A stretch of 64,000 nt of DNA from Poteriospumella lacustris (GCA_008000375.1 SMOI01000006.1:147278-211277); one strand, 5' to 3'. Positions 32,986 through 43,390 are shown, numbered from the stretch's first letter. Notes: a model not told the origin generated them from the letters alone. A program made the numbers and translations.

Positions 32986-34236
32986 ATGACGGACATGCAA
33001 CTGATCATCCCCGACCCAAACCAAAATGCGGTGTCATCATATACAGACGATCAACCCATTGTTGGAGTGTCACCCAAGCGGCTGTTTTATGGCGTGGTAT
33101 CGGCAGGTTTCTATTACAATCTGAAGTTCTCCATCCAAAACAACTCGTTGGCACCGATTCGCATCCGTTTATCATGTACACCATTCGATGGAGAGAAAAA
33201 TACCATTCGGGTAGTGTATCTGCCCGATAAAATTGCATCGGGTATGTCAGTTCAGCTCACGTTGGAGTTGACGGCAGAGTTTGTGGCGAGTTCCATGTTT
33301 ACACTGCAAGTGTCCACCAGTGCGGACCCACGTGTCTACTCTCGTCTGGTTGAAGCCAACGTCATTTCACCTGACACCTTCAAATACGTGAAAAAGTCTC
33401 TCACGCTACAAAAACGACCCATTTATCGATCCAACGTGACATCGGTCGGACCCATCGTGAACTTAGGTGGTGAAGGTGGGGGTGGGTCGGTGGCCACGCC
33501 GGTCACGTCCTTTTCGGAGACATTGATCATGGATGAAGAAGACATCGAAGATTTGACGAGTTTACCGATGGCGCCAAATATCTATTGGGATCCCTTCAGC
33601 AAAATGCTTCGTATTGATCCGGACGTCGGTCGTGTGTTGGTCGACAAGACCATTTCGGTGGAAGAATCCATCGAACGCACCAAGGCACGTCGAAAACAGC
33701 GAATAGAAGAACTGGAAGAACAAGGTTTCTATACGGTAGATTATATACGTAAGTTGTTGTGGTGCGTCTGTCTGTGTTTCCGCTTGATCAGACGGTTCTG
33801 ACTTCTGTTGCTATTGCTTTTGCTTTTGCTGCCTGCTACAGAACGATTGAAAGACGGCTTTCCCAATGTGCATTCTACCTTTGATACGGATGCTAACGAA
33901 GAAGAAGGCACCGTGGAATCATTACGTTCTGCCGTGATTGAAGGAGACAACGACAACGACAACGACCACGACAATTTCAGTAGAATGGGCGACCAAGGGG
34001 CGGAAGACGGAATGATGTCCTCCCGCACCTCCAGTAACTCTCATCGCACGTCTGTGTCATCGATGATGGCCCTGAAACGCGAGAAAATCGAGAAATTACG
34101 ACGCGCGACCATTTCCGCGGCGAATAGTTTCTCCGAGAACACGAAGAAGGACTCGATGGTCAACTCGATGCGCACCTTGAACATGATTCAAGGCCGACAG
34201 AATCATTCGCCGTCCAAGCGGGATATCCCGACGTAA
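32986..34236 (+). CDS. ASH/MSP-like domain protein, probably ciliary
   Basis: Exons 32986-33748 and 33842-34236 (93-nt GTAAGT..CAG intron, phase 1) give 385 aa. Residues about 27-128 form an immunoglobulin-like beta domain of the ASH/MSP type: VGVSPKRLFYGVV, a FSIQNNSLAPIRIRLSC strand pair, and SVQLTLELTAEF. Such domains are common in axonemal and centrosomal proteins. The rest is acidic and then basic/helical (KARRKQRIEELEEQG; RRATISAANSFSEN). The assignment to cilia is from the domain class only; a vesicle MSP-like role is the alternative. Confidence 0.7.
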
Positions 34237-34835
34237 CCACATACACTTGACCCTGTGGGTACAGGTGGTTGTGGTGGTTGTGGTTGTGGTGGTTGTCATA
34301 CAAGTGGTGTCGTCGTCTCCCGTATGAATACGACGACACACGCGATGCAGCACAACGACCTCCCTAGCGCCTGTAAGTGTATGTATGCATCGGTCCTCCC
34401 TATGTATGTGTGTGTGTAGTGCGTGCCATCAGATGTTCTTCATGCGATCGACCTGTGTTTGCGTGTCTGTGAGTGGCGTATTCATGTTTTTAATTCATGT
34501 GTGAGTGTGACGAACGGGTAGAGTTGCTGCCCCCCAACCCCCCCCCAGAGAAGTGTTTGGTGACGGGTGGGAACGGTGCCCTGCGTGTTTATGTCTTTTG
34601 AACAGTAACGACTGACGGCGAGCGGTAGTTGGTTTAGTTTCGCTGGTTACATGAAAATTATGGGGTTAACTGAGCCGAAACGACTCGCTGATGGTGAGTT
34701 TATAAGCCCAACTGGGGGGCAAGTGTCGAGAAAGAAATACTAATGCGCCTTCGGGTAGCGCGGTGAGGGTTTTAATATGCCATCGTCCGATAACGAACTA
34801 CCGCACAGGTGGGGGGCCACCTGTGCAGTAGGTTC
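34237..34835. other. Intergenic, convergent 3' ends; structured DNA
   Basis: GT-rich sequence fills 34260-34430 and a C-run sits near 34535. From about 34600 to 34835 the sequence loses this bias and holds several potential hairpins. No coding frame is evident. Confidence 0.45.
34798..34831. terminator. Strong hairpin at 3' end of the NYN/U-box gene
   Basis: GCACAGGTGG and CCACCTGTGC form a perfect 10-bp stem around a GG loop (two of the G run unpaired). Beyond a C/A mismatch the stem is extended by CTAC/GTAG. It begins four bases after the stop codon of the minus-strand gene. It could be a 3' UTR structure or the end of a small RNA; the type assigned here is tentative. Confidence 0.4.
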
Positions 34836-36392
34836 TTAACGGGAGGCTCTAAAAGTAGCAAGCAACTGCAAAAACTCTGCATCGGGAGGTAGCAGATCGC
34901 CGACGGCCAAGGGACGTCTGGTCATCGGACAGTCACCGTTGGCGGAAATCCACTCTTCGATCTTGGACCGTTCGAAATGGTGGCCGAAGGGTGTACGGAC
35001 GGGATCTTCGAAGACATCGAGACCAATCGGACACATGAAGTCGTCCTCATCGTATCCGATATCGTCATCAGAAACGGTGTCGCTATCGCTGATCTGTGCA
35101 TCCAGAGCGATGGCGGCGATGGTGGGATCGGCTTCGACGATGTCACCGACGTCGTCTTCGTCCACAGCAGGCGCAGCAACAGCGACAGGATGTCTCCAAT
35201 GTCCATCGATCGGTCGTCTAGGTCGCCCAGTGTTGCCAAATGGACCAGGACCAGGACCAGGACCAGGACGGGAGGGGCTTCCACGAGGCCCCGCCGAAGG
35301 TCTCGGTCGGAAACGTGTCGATGTTCCCCCGGCAACAACAGCAGCGGCGGACGCGGCCGTTTGTTGAAACGTGATGTGCTCCCTGAACTCGTCCAAATAG
35401 TTGAGACTAAAGCGTCCATAGTCTGCATACGCCTTCTGCATCTCGCGATACTTGACGTTGGTGCTCAACTTCCACGCCCACACCTCCACCTTCCAACCGT
35501 GTCGGAGTGCCAACTCCACCGACTTGGCAAATGAGGCTCGTCCATGGTTGTCGTTGCCATCCCCGGTGAGTAGTACGAGCGTATGGGACTGCTGGGAATG
35601 CTGGGCGATGGCCTCGTTGATCATGGACAGGAGACCATCATCGACGAGCACTTCGCCCCGATGGGGAGCACGATCGAACGCGTGGACCCTGAAGCCAGCG
35701 TCCTTCCACTTCATCCATACCGCATTGTTCGCAGGAGGCTTCGAGCCAAATACAATGCGACTCCGGCAGCAGCGGCTGTTGACCACAGCTCCGGCAAGTG
35801 CACTGACCTTCAACCGCACGCTGAGGTCGCGGGTGGACGGGCCGCCGTCCGCCCCGCGTGTCAACTGGGCACCGAGATAGATGTTCGAGTTGTCCACGAA
35901 GACATGGACATTCTCTTGCTTGAGAGACTCGATCTTCAATCTCAAAGGATGATACTCGGAGTCGGATGCGTGGAGCAAGGCCTGGAGCTCCAATCGAGCG
36001 ATCTCGAGAGCACTGCCGGACTGTGCAGTGATGGCGATTTCCGAGCGGGACTCGGCCAAACGAATCCCCACACCAAGTTCTCGTTGGATGAAGAAGCGGT
36101 TGTTCTTCACGAAGTCAGTCTGGGAAGAAGGACACTCGATCGTACCGCGTGTCATGGTCTCCAGCATGAGCCGACGTCTTCGTTCTTGCTCTTCCTCAGC
36201 GGAACGCTGCATCGCCAGCTGTATCGCCCTCTCATCTTCAGAGGTCTCTCGATGAATGGGTCGATGTTCGGCTAAGCTTCTTTCCATGACCTCTCGGAGA
36301 GCAGCCTCTTCTTGTTGCTGCAGCAGAAAATCTTCCTCGGATCTTCGCATGGCATCCAGTAATTCTGGATCAATGTCGACGAGGGTAGCCAT
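34836..36392 (-). CDS. UIM/KH-like/NYN ribonuclease-fold/U-box protein
   Basis: One exon of 518 aa; the first ATG is at 36392. The N-terminus has three ubiquitin-interacting-motif-like helices: PELLDAMRRSEED (9-21), EAALREVMERSLAEH (29-43) and DERAIQLAMQRSAEEE (53-68). A KH-like segment lies at about 97-141. The NYN (PIN-like) domain spans about 161-310, with VFVDNSNIYLG (Asp167, Asn168), VDDGLL (Asp251, Asp252) and LLTGDGNDN (Asp278) giving the acidic metal-binding set. A Gly/Pro-rich linker with GPGPGPGP follows. The U-box is at 450-505 (DFMCPIGLDVFEDPV..HHFERSKIEEW). KH-like plus NYN recalls the N4BP1/KHNYN RNases. The predicted activities are RNA cleavage and E3 ubiquitin ligation in one chain. 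Confidence 0.85.
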   Translation of the reverse strand: MATLVDIDPELLDAMRRSEEDFLLQQQEEAALREVMERSLAEHRPIHRETSEDERAIQLAMQRSAEEEQERRRRLMLETMTRGTIECPSSQTDFVKNNRFFIQRELGVGIRLAESRSEIAITAQSGSALEIARLELQALLHASDSEYHPLRLKIESLKQENVHVFVDNSNIYLGAQLTRGADGGPSTRDLSVRLKVSALAGAVVNSRCCRSRIVFGSKPPANNAVWMKWKDAGFRVHAFDRAPHRGEVLVDDGLLSMINEAIAQHSQQSHTLVLLTGDGNDNHGRASFAKSVELALRHGWKVEVWAWKLSTNVKYREMQKAYADYGRFSLNYLDEFREHITFQQTAASAAAVVAGGTSTRFRPRPSAGPRGSPSRPGPGPGPGPFGNTGRPRRPIDGHWRHPVAVAAPAVDEDDVGDIVEADPTIAAIALDAQISDSDTVSDDDIGYDEDDFMCPIGLDVFEDPVRTPFGHHFERSKIEEWISANGDCPMTRRPLAVGDLLPPDAEFLQLLATFRASR

Positions 36393-36892
36393 GTTTGGTT
36401 TGTGGTGTTCAATGAAATGAATCAAAATCGATTAATTCAGTAAACAATTGTGAAAAGGAGTCTCTGTTGATGGTTCTTGTTGCGTGGCAGTGGAAGTCCT
36501 TTTCGGAGAAGACAAGAAGCCTCCGCGTCTCTCTCCCAAAGTCGTTCCCACACGACGAGGAGAAAGACTGGGAGGACTGGTGCTAACTTAGACCTGAGCT
36601 GTGGAACAACCTTCTTTATAGCGTCTTATTCTTTTATTGGTCATGATGATGATGGCGGCGACAGCCTCAGCAGCTTCAGCAGCAGCCGCAAGAGAGACGC
36701 TTCTTCGTTCGGTTGGGATCGGATTCGGTAGTTACCGAAATGATGGAACTCACTGTTTGTTTTCAAAGGAAGGGTAACTTCATTGAAACAAAGAAGGTGA
36801 GAGGGTTGTGAACGAGGTGTGACCGACGGTATGGCTGTAGTGGTGAACATTGAAGTGTAGAAGACATTTTTTTTGCGGTTGGAAAAGACGAA
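36393..36892. other. Intergenic, divergent promoter region
   Basis: This is the shared upstream region of the NYN/U-box gene (-) and membralin (+). A CAGCAGCTTCAGCAG run lies near 36665. No gene is seen. Confidence 0.4.
36405..36422 (-). promoter_or_regulatory. Initiator-like element of the NYN/U-box gene
   Basis: The minus strand reads ATTCATTTCATTGAACA, containing TCATTTC, with the presumed start A about 26 nt before the ATG. Confidence 0.35.
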
Positions 36893-39112
36893 ATGGAGTT
36901 CGAGCGAGCAGTGTTCCGCGTTTATGAAAGAAGTGTAGAAAGCTTGGTTCATGATGAACCATCCCCAGGTAGTGCTCGAGGCTCTGATGGTCCTTTGAAT
37001 AAATCGTGCCGCCTGTTCGAGATGATGTTGCTGTTCAGTGCCTTCAGCTTCTTTGTCATCTTGGTCACTCTTCATCGCAGTTTTGTGGGTAATCCTGGTT
37101 GCTTGCCGCAAGCGTTGATGTATTTCAATCAATCCTCCAATGCATCGTATCCCTATCACATCCAAAAGGACGAGATTTTGGGTATCAACATCAACGGTGA
37201 CGATTTTCGCTGGTGGAGCAGCAGCGGCAACCACGACGACGACCTGGTCAATCATTGGGACGAATCCAAAATCAACGATGGTGTACCAACCACGGCCCAC
37301 CGTTCTTCCTTGCTACAAGTCTTTGAATCTTCCTCGAAGACGGTTCTGAAGTGGGTCAATGCGGCGGGCAATGACCGCGCCGCCTCCACCGTGCAGGATC
37401 GTTTTGGAAAATGGCACGAGAACGCACGTAATCAAGCGGCATTATGGAAGAAGAACCCTTCGCGACGGCGATTGCTCTCACTCTCTGCATCCGACGCGAC
37501 CAATTCGTCTTCGTCGTCGTCTTCGTCGTCTTCTTCGTCCTCGTCGACCAATGTCGATCGTTTACTGGACTTCGACTACCTCGTCGTCTTTGACGAGGCA
37601 CTGTTTCTGATGGACAACGACGTGATCTTGGCGCATTCCTTTCGTATCATCAACATAACGTTGCCTGCCCATCAATGTTTTGGCGGATCGATGGTGGAAT
37701 CGTTGGTCAAGACCCTGAATCTCTTCGATTTGGTCGTGGTGAACAGTGCCATGTACACGACACAGACACCGGGGTACATGGCCAGTCGTGCAGGTTCCAT
37801 TTATCATTGGACCAAACAACATTTACACGCGCATACACCACCGTCGTCAGTCGGAGAATGGCTCGGCAGCAAAGTCTCGATCGTGGTCAATTGTTTGTTG
37901 TCGTTCTTTTTGTTGTCGACGACGACGACGTTGTTGGTGCGGGTCCTCATCACCTCCGGCGTCATTTTGGTGTTTCCCACGCTGTGGCTCTTGCGTTGTT
38001 GTGGTGTGCATGGGTTCAACTTACGCACGGTCGCGTATTCGTATCCATGGATTGGGTATCCGTTGCAAGCCATTCGTGCGGCGGGTCACTCCCCGTATCC
38101 GTTTCTGTGGGCGCATTTCTCCCGCCTGGTCATGTATTATCTCTTGTACGTGGCGGCGCAAGCGATTTACATCAGCTGGTTGTATGACGATGTCACGTTT
38201 GGTGCGGATCAGTTGTGGCTGTACGTGATCATGATGCTGTGGGAGTACTACACGATGATTTATCTGCGGGCGGCGACGTCGATTGAGTATTTTCCCCGGA
38301 TATCCTTCGCCCTGTACCTGTTGTATCACGTGTATTATTACTCGTATCCATCGGGTTTCCATCTCGTGGCCTTGACGGTGTTGGCGTTTCTGGTCCTCGC
38401 GACGATGACGCATTGTATCCGTGTCTACGAGGCGAAGGCGTATCGCCAGGGCTTGGTCACCTATGAACAACCACGGATGTTGTATGCACAAATGCCCTGG
38501 CCCACCTGGCGGTATGACATTGCCCCGGATTATTCGATGTTTATGCCGTTGAATCACCGCACGCAGACGGTGTATCAGGATGCGGTTCCGACTCCTCCTG
38601 GCGGTGGTGGCGGTGGTGGTGGCGGTGGTGGTGGAGATGGCACGGTGCCTCCTCATCCTGCTGCTGGAACCACCACCACCACCACCACCACCACCACACC
38701 GATCCCCACCGTGACACCGACCACACGTCCCTTGGGGTCAGATCCAGTCGCTGGGCCGTTTGCAGCGTTGTCAGGTGCCATTGAATTGTCTTCGATGTTC
38801 CGTCGACGACCGGGACGAGAGGCTGCCCCCGGTACGAGCGCCAATGGTAGCGGCAATGGCAGTGGCAATGGCAACGTGGTCAATCGTCTGTTTTCGCAGG
38901 TGTTCGCCCCGGTACCCGTCACGAATTACCAAAGCTTAGCGACCACCTCGACGCATGACGAGCCGAACGCTGCGTCCACAGCGCCCGTCATCTCCGCGCT
39001 CCACGGAGGATCGACCACTGCAGCAGCAGCCACGCCACCCTCCCCGTCGTCCTCGTCGTCCTCGTCGTCCTCGTCACTGCTGCTGACGAGTGGCAATGCC
39101 AACAACGTCTGA
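36893..39112 (+). CDS. Membralin (TMEM259) family protein
   Basis: One exon of 739 aa from the ATG at 36893. A first helix (MMLLFSAFSFFVILVTL, about 44-60) is followed by a large lumenal region with a Ser run. The region LFDLVVVNSAMYTTQTPGYM is followed by a cluster of helices and the family-typical HVYYYSYPSGFHLVALTVL. Membralin is an ER membrane protein that works with ER-associated degradation. The C-terminal ~200 residues are Gly-, Thr- and Ser-rich low complexity and are probably disordered in the cytosol. The recognition rests on the transmembrane core. Confidence 0.85.
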   Translation: MEFERAVFRVYERSVESLVHDEPSPGSARGSDGPLNKSCRLFEMMLLFSAFSFFVILVTLHRSFVGNPGCLPQALMYFNQSSNASYPYHIQKDEILGININGDDFRWWSSSGNHDDDLVNHWDESKINDGVPTTAHRSSLLQVFESSSKTVLKWVNAAGNDRAASTVQDRFGKWHENARNQAALWKKNPSRRRLLSLSASDATNSSSSSSSSSSSSSSTNVDRLLDFDYLVVFDEALFLMDNDVILAHSFRIINITLPAHQCFGGSMVESLVKTLNLFDLVVVNSAMYTTQTPGYMASRAGSIYHWTKQHLHAHTPPSSVGEWLGSKVSIVVNCLLSFFLLSTTTTLLVRVLITSGVILVFPTLWLLRCCGVHGFNLRTVAYSYPWIGYPLQAIRAAGHSPYPFLWAHFSRLVMYYLLYVAAQAIYISWLYDDVTFGADQLWLYVIMMLWEYYTMIYLRAATSIEYFPRISFALYLLYHVYYYSYPSGFHLVALTVLAFLVLATMTHCIRVYEAKAYRQGLVTYEQPRMLYAQMPWPTWRYDIAPDYSMFMPLNHRTQTVYQDAVPTPPGGGGGGGGGGGGDGTVPPHPAAGTTTTTTTTTTPIPTVTPTTRPLGSDPVAGPFAALSGAIELSSMFRRRPGREAAPGTSANGSGNGSGNGNVVNRLFSQVFAPVPVTNYQSLATTSTHDEPNAASTAPVISALHGGSTTAAAATPPSPSSSSSSSSSSLLLTSGNANNV

Positions 39113-39606
39113 ACGCACCGCAGACCTCTCTCTGTCGCGTCTCTTTCAGTAGTCTTCTGAACGTGTGTTGTGTATGTGCGTGCGTTTCGCTCCCTGTAAA
39201 TATACATGTGCTTATTATGAACCTACCTGTACATATGTATGTGGACACATCGGTTGACGATGGGGAGAGCATGTGCATATTCAGGTTACAAACAAAAGCG
39301 CTGCCTCGGGACATGGTGTAGGGTGAATACTGCATACGTGTGTGCCTCTCCGAGAGACGGACTCACATACCGTGCACACTGCTGTCTCCGCCTGGCGCTT
39401 ACTACACTGTACTTATTGGGCATCTTCTTCACTGAACCTCAGGACACGAGGCCCAAAGACTAGTGGTGGTGGACATTGGCGACTGCTGCTTCGGCACCTG
39501 CACCGCCCATGGACTTCCCTCATGCACACGTGTACACACAGACGCCCGTACGTACGCACGCGCGCTCTCTCTCTTTCGTTCTCTCTCGTTCTCTCTCGCT
39601 TTTCGC
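39113..39606. other. Intergenic, convergent 3' ends
   Basis: This holds CT-rich runs (39567-39600, CTCTCTCTTTCG) immediately beyond the stop of the minus-strand gene. No gene is recognised. Confidence 0.4.
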
Positions 39607-42600
39607 TCATCCAAAGAGCGCTTGTCGACTCCGGGGAATACTGGCATCTTTCACCCGATCTTTCGTCGTCGTATGCAACAAACTGGTCAACAAGCGTGCG
39701 GTATCGTCCGGTGGGATATCCGCCAACGCCGCCAAGGTCCGTAGACTCGTACCCAATTTCAACAGCGGTTTCCTCGTCTTCGGATCCATATGAAACGTCT
39801 TGAACCCATTCAATGCATCTTGATCGGGGCGTTTCAAGCCACCGTCCAGTAATTTAATCGCCAACGAGGTCAAATGATTCGTCAAATTGTCGGCGTAACA
39901 GGTCGCCATCGTGTGGACCTTGTGCAACGTTTGCAGTTCCTCCATCAGTTCTTCGGTAAACGACATGTAATACCCATCGATGACCAGTTCAATGTTGTGC
40001 AAACGATCTTCCAAGCGACGGGAATATTGTTGTTTCCAGACGAGGGTACCGCGACGGATCGCGTTCAGTTGGTCGTACATCTTCTCCAACGACACCCCCC
40101 GCGTCACCGTCGTCGCTGTCGTCGTCGTCGTCGTCGGTGGTGCGTCTGGTGGCTGTTCGTGACCGTGTTGATGTTCGTGGTGGTGGTGGTGGTGGTGGTG
40201 TTGTTGTACGTGTTGTTGTTCTTGTTCTTGTTCTCGTTGCAACCGACGATAGATCTTCTCGTAGGCATGGAACATCGCCGTGTCGACTTGGTCCAAGTAC
40301 TGACCACGAATGGTATCCAACGTCTCATGGTGCCGGTACCGGGCATACAGCTCGGCTTCCTTGGTCACACCCCATTCCAATGTCTCGGCCAACAACGCCG
40401 CTTTCAATGCTTCCTGTTGGATCAATTGTTCACGCTTCTTGGCCCACAGGGAATGAATCAAGGTGACTTGTTGTTGGTACAACGTGTACAAGTTTTGATG
40501 CACATGCCGTCGTCGCACGTGTTCGTATTGCTGCACCACCTCGGTCAACGCGGCTTGTAACTGCGGGGGAAAGGTGGCCAGGGCCTGGTGATAGAGTTCA
40601 TCGTACGCGGCAATCCGATAGAGCAACAAGTATTCTCCGTGTTGGAAATACGCCTCGAGCATCTTCGACGCGGCGTTCGTCAAATCTTTGATCTTCTTGG
40701 GCTGGGTCAGTTCTTTGTCGACTTTGGTGAGCATGTCTTCTTGTTGTTGTCGGGCACGTCCATGGTTGCCCAAACTGGCACGTAAGACGGTATTCCGTAA
40801 TTGCAAAGCCTCTCGGAGGTCGGCCCAGGTCATTTTCTTGTTCTCGACGACCATTAAGGTCTTCCAGGTGTCGTCGTGGGGAATGAACTCGTCGTTGTCG
40901 ATGGTGGCTGCTGTCGTGGTGGTTGTCGCCGTCGTCGTTGTCGTCGATGTGGCAGTGGGGGAAGTAGTCGCGGCGAGAGACGACGCCTCTCCTCCGGTCG
41001 CTTCCATGGCGGCCATGGTGGTGGATGGCAGCGAGTTGTTGTCTCCGAGGGGGGTAGCCTCGTGCTCGTTCGATGTGGACGAGGACGACGTTTCTTCTGG
41101 CTGGTCCACGACTGAGACTGCTATGGCTGTGGTTGTGGCTGTGCTGTCTTCGTCGGGAACTGTCACTGTCGTTCGCGCCTGGCCTACTGCGGCTCCAGCT
41201 GCGGCGGTGGTGGTGGCTGCGGATGATGATGATGATGATGATGAAATCGCCGGCTTGGACAACGGTTTCCGTATTAACTCCACCAAGGTGTCGATGTTGG
41301 CTTGTTCCAGTTCTTGTCGATGGGCTTTCATCACCGACGCCATCGCACGTACCTGCTGCAAGATTTGTTCTTGCGCCGCCTGCAGTTCCGCGTGTAAACG
41401 GTCGTAGAAGTCTTTGCTCACCGTGATCGGTGGGGGCGAATGAGACGTGGCTGTCTTTCGTTTGCTGATGGGAGCTCCCGCGTCATGTGTCGAAGCAGTC
41501 GCAGCTGAAGCAGCAGTAGCGGTAGCAGTAGCTGTAGCAGGAGAAGACGACCGTACATGGGACGGCGACGAAGCGACGGACGAATCTGCCGATGAACCCG
41601 ACGACGACGAAGAAACCACTGGGCCATCTCTGCTGACGGTGACTTCTTCCATGTCACTGAACTTGACACTTCGTCGTGATCGGCTTTCGGTGGGTTCTTC
41701 CAAGGCCGCGTCGGTGGTAGCGGGGACCTCGTTGATGAAGACAACGGGTGGCGTCTCCACCACCGCCGGGCGTGGATCACTCGTGGGCGACGGTGTCTCC
41801 AACAACGCGCTGTCCTCTCCAGGCAACGAGCGGTTCTCTGATAGTTCAACATGAGCGTCCACATCGGATAACGATGGATCATGCTCATCGGAATAATGAT
41901 CATGATCGACAAACGTCTCGTCGCCGTCAGGCTCATTGAGGTACTCCTGAGCAGCGACGCCGTCGCCTTCTTCTTGATCCACCTCCTCCGTCGCGAAGGT
42001 CTCTGGTGGCGGAGGTTGTGTCAGTGTGTTACTACTTGGAGGAGCCAATGGCCTTGGTGGTACCAAGGGTCGAGGAGGCATGGGACGACCCGCTAAGCCT
42101 GCTGGGGGACCCGGTGGACCCGGTGGGCCCGGTGGACCCGGAGGTCCTGGTGGACCTGGTGGACCGGGTGGACGAGGGGATACTGCTGCTGGATGCTCCA
42201 CATGACTCACTGCGCGGACCTGAGGCGCTTGAGATGGCCCATTGACTGGCCCCCGACCGGGCGGTCGAGGTCCACCTAGGGGTGGCGGCGGACCGCGAGG
42301 TTGAACGCCAACAACTCCAGTATTTTCGACATCAATGCCAGTGGGCCGTGGCTGAGGCGGGCCGCGAGGTGCTGGGCGTGGAACAGGTGGACCAGGGGGT
42401 CGCGGAATCGCGGAGTCTGGTCCGGGCGGAACAGATGCCGGCTGAGGCCGAGGAGGCGCCCCAAATCCAGGACGCGGAGGTTGTGGTCGTGGAGGAGTAG
42501 GTACACCACCTTGAGATACATCAACGGATGGAGTACCATTGTGAGATGGCTGAGACAAAGAAGGACGACGAGGAGCTGGTCGCGGAGGCACGCGTCCATC

Positions 42601-42867
42601 TGGTCGAGGTCTAGGCGGGCCAAATCCAGGTCGAGGCGGGACGGCTCCAGGCCGCGGTGGAACCGACTGTGGCTGAAGAGCGGTCGCACTACTATCGACA
42701 GCTTCTGTACCTGGCCTTGGCGGAGGAGGCCGGGCACGAGGCTGACTTGGCTGAGGAAGCCCCGGTTGACCTGGTCGTGGAGGTGCCGAGAGAGTCGGAG
42801 CAGCTTCACCGGAAGTTCCTGCGCCACCAGGAGGACGAGGGGGTGGAGGTCGTGGTGGATCACTCAT
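39607..42867 (-). CDS. Proline-rich, collagen-like N-terminus with helical C-terminal domain
   Basis: One exon of 1086 aa; the first ATG is at 42867. The first ~300 residues are PPRP/RPG-rich and include seven consecutive Gly-Pro-Pro triplets (near 42100-42165), resembling SH3/WW/profilin ligands and a short collagen stretch. The middle is acidic and Ser/Thr-rich. From about residue 700 the protein is alpha-helical (WKTLMVVENKKMTWADL onward) with a Gln/His-rich break (about 915-940), then more helices to the end. No FH2, BAR or other named domain could be recognised. Pro-rich plus coiled helices suggests a cytoskeletal or membrane adaptor, but that is speculation. Confidence 0.7.
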   Translation of the reverse strand: MSDPPRPPPPRPPGGAGTSGEAAPTLSAPPRPGQPGLPQPSQPRARPPPPRPGTEAVDSSATALQPQSVPPRPGAVPPRPGFGPPRPRPDGRVPPRPAPRRPSLSQPSHNGTPSVDVSQGGVPTPPRPQPPRPGFGAPPRPQPASVPPGPDSAIPRPPGPPVPRPAPRGPPQPRPTGIDVENTGVVGVQPRGPPPPLGGPRPPGRGPVNGPSQAPQVRAVSHVEHPAAVSPRPPGPPGPPGPPGPPGPPGPPGPPAGLAGRPMPPRPLVPPRPLAPPSSNTLTQPPPPETFATEEVDQEEGDGVAAQEYLNEPDGDETFVDHDHYSDEHDPSLSDVDAHVELSENRSLPGEDSALLETPSPTSDPRPAVVETPPVVFINEVPATTDAALEEPTESRSRRSVKFSDMEEVTVSRDGPVVSSSSSGSSADSSVASSPSHVRSSSPATATATATAASAATASTHDAGAPISKRKTATSHSPPPITVSKDFYDRLHAELQAAQEQILQQVRAMASVMKAHRQELEQANIDTLVELIRKPLSKPAISSSSSSSSAATTTAAAGAAVGQARTTVTVPDEDSTATTTAIAVSVVDQPEETSSSSTSNEHEATPLGDNNSLPSTTMAAMEATGGEASSLAATTSPTATSTTTTTATTTTTAATIDNDEFIPHDDTWKTLMVVENKKMTWADLREALQLRNTVLRASLGNHGRARQQQEDMLTKVDKELTQPKKIKDLTNAASKMLEAYFQHGEYLLLYRIAAYDELYHQALATFPPQLQAALTEVVQQYEHVRRRHVHQNLYTLYQQQVTLIHSLWAKKREQLIQQEALKAALLAETLEWGVTKEAELYARYRHHETLDTIRGQYLDQVDTAMFHAYEKIYRRLQREQEQEQQHVQQHHHHHHHHEHQHGHEQPPDAPPTTTTTTATTVTRGVSLEKMYDQLNAIRRGTLVWKQQYSRRLEDRLHNIELVIDGYYMSFTEELMEELQTLHKVHTMATCYADNLTNHLTSLAIKLLDGGLKRPDQDALNGFKTFHMDPKTRKPLLKLGTSLRTLAALADIPPDDTARLLTSLLHTTTKDRVKDASIPRSRQALFG

Positions 42868-43390
42868 TTCTGCCGATCGTTGTGGTATAATAAGGGTGAA
42901 TGGGTTGAATATCCAGAGACTTAAAGTCAAACGCTGTCAAAAAGACGGCGACTCAAAGAAGTGGGGGTTAGAAAGGACCTTCACTCCACTCTCACATGAA
43001 GAAGAGGATATTCTCCGATGCTTGATGTAATCTGTCTATCGTCGTCGCCATCGAAATGGTCCATAAAACAGGCCAGACAAGACTTCGGACTTTCGACCGC
43101 AGGAAGACGTTGGAACAGCAGCAGTCGACAGTGTTTCCACTTGAAACGGCCAATGCACAAATATCTGATTTACTTGTATGATAATGACAATAATAAAAGT
43201 TGATGATGGATGTACAGTACGAAGATCGTGCGTCCAACGATGTTTCCTCTTGCCTCTTGCAGCACCTTCTTGCTACGACGACTAGCGATAAAAATGACTG
43301 AACGAAATACTATGCTTATAGCCGAAAGAAAAGTCTTGTGATTGATTGATCTGATATCGCGCCCTCACTGGTCACCTGTTCTTGTTGGTC
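42868..43390. other. Intergenic, divergent promoter region
   Basis: This lies between the proline-rich gene (-) and the BioD-like gene (+). It is less GC-rich than the genes. No coding sequence is recognised. Confidence 0.35.
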
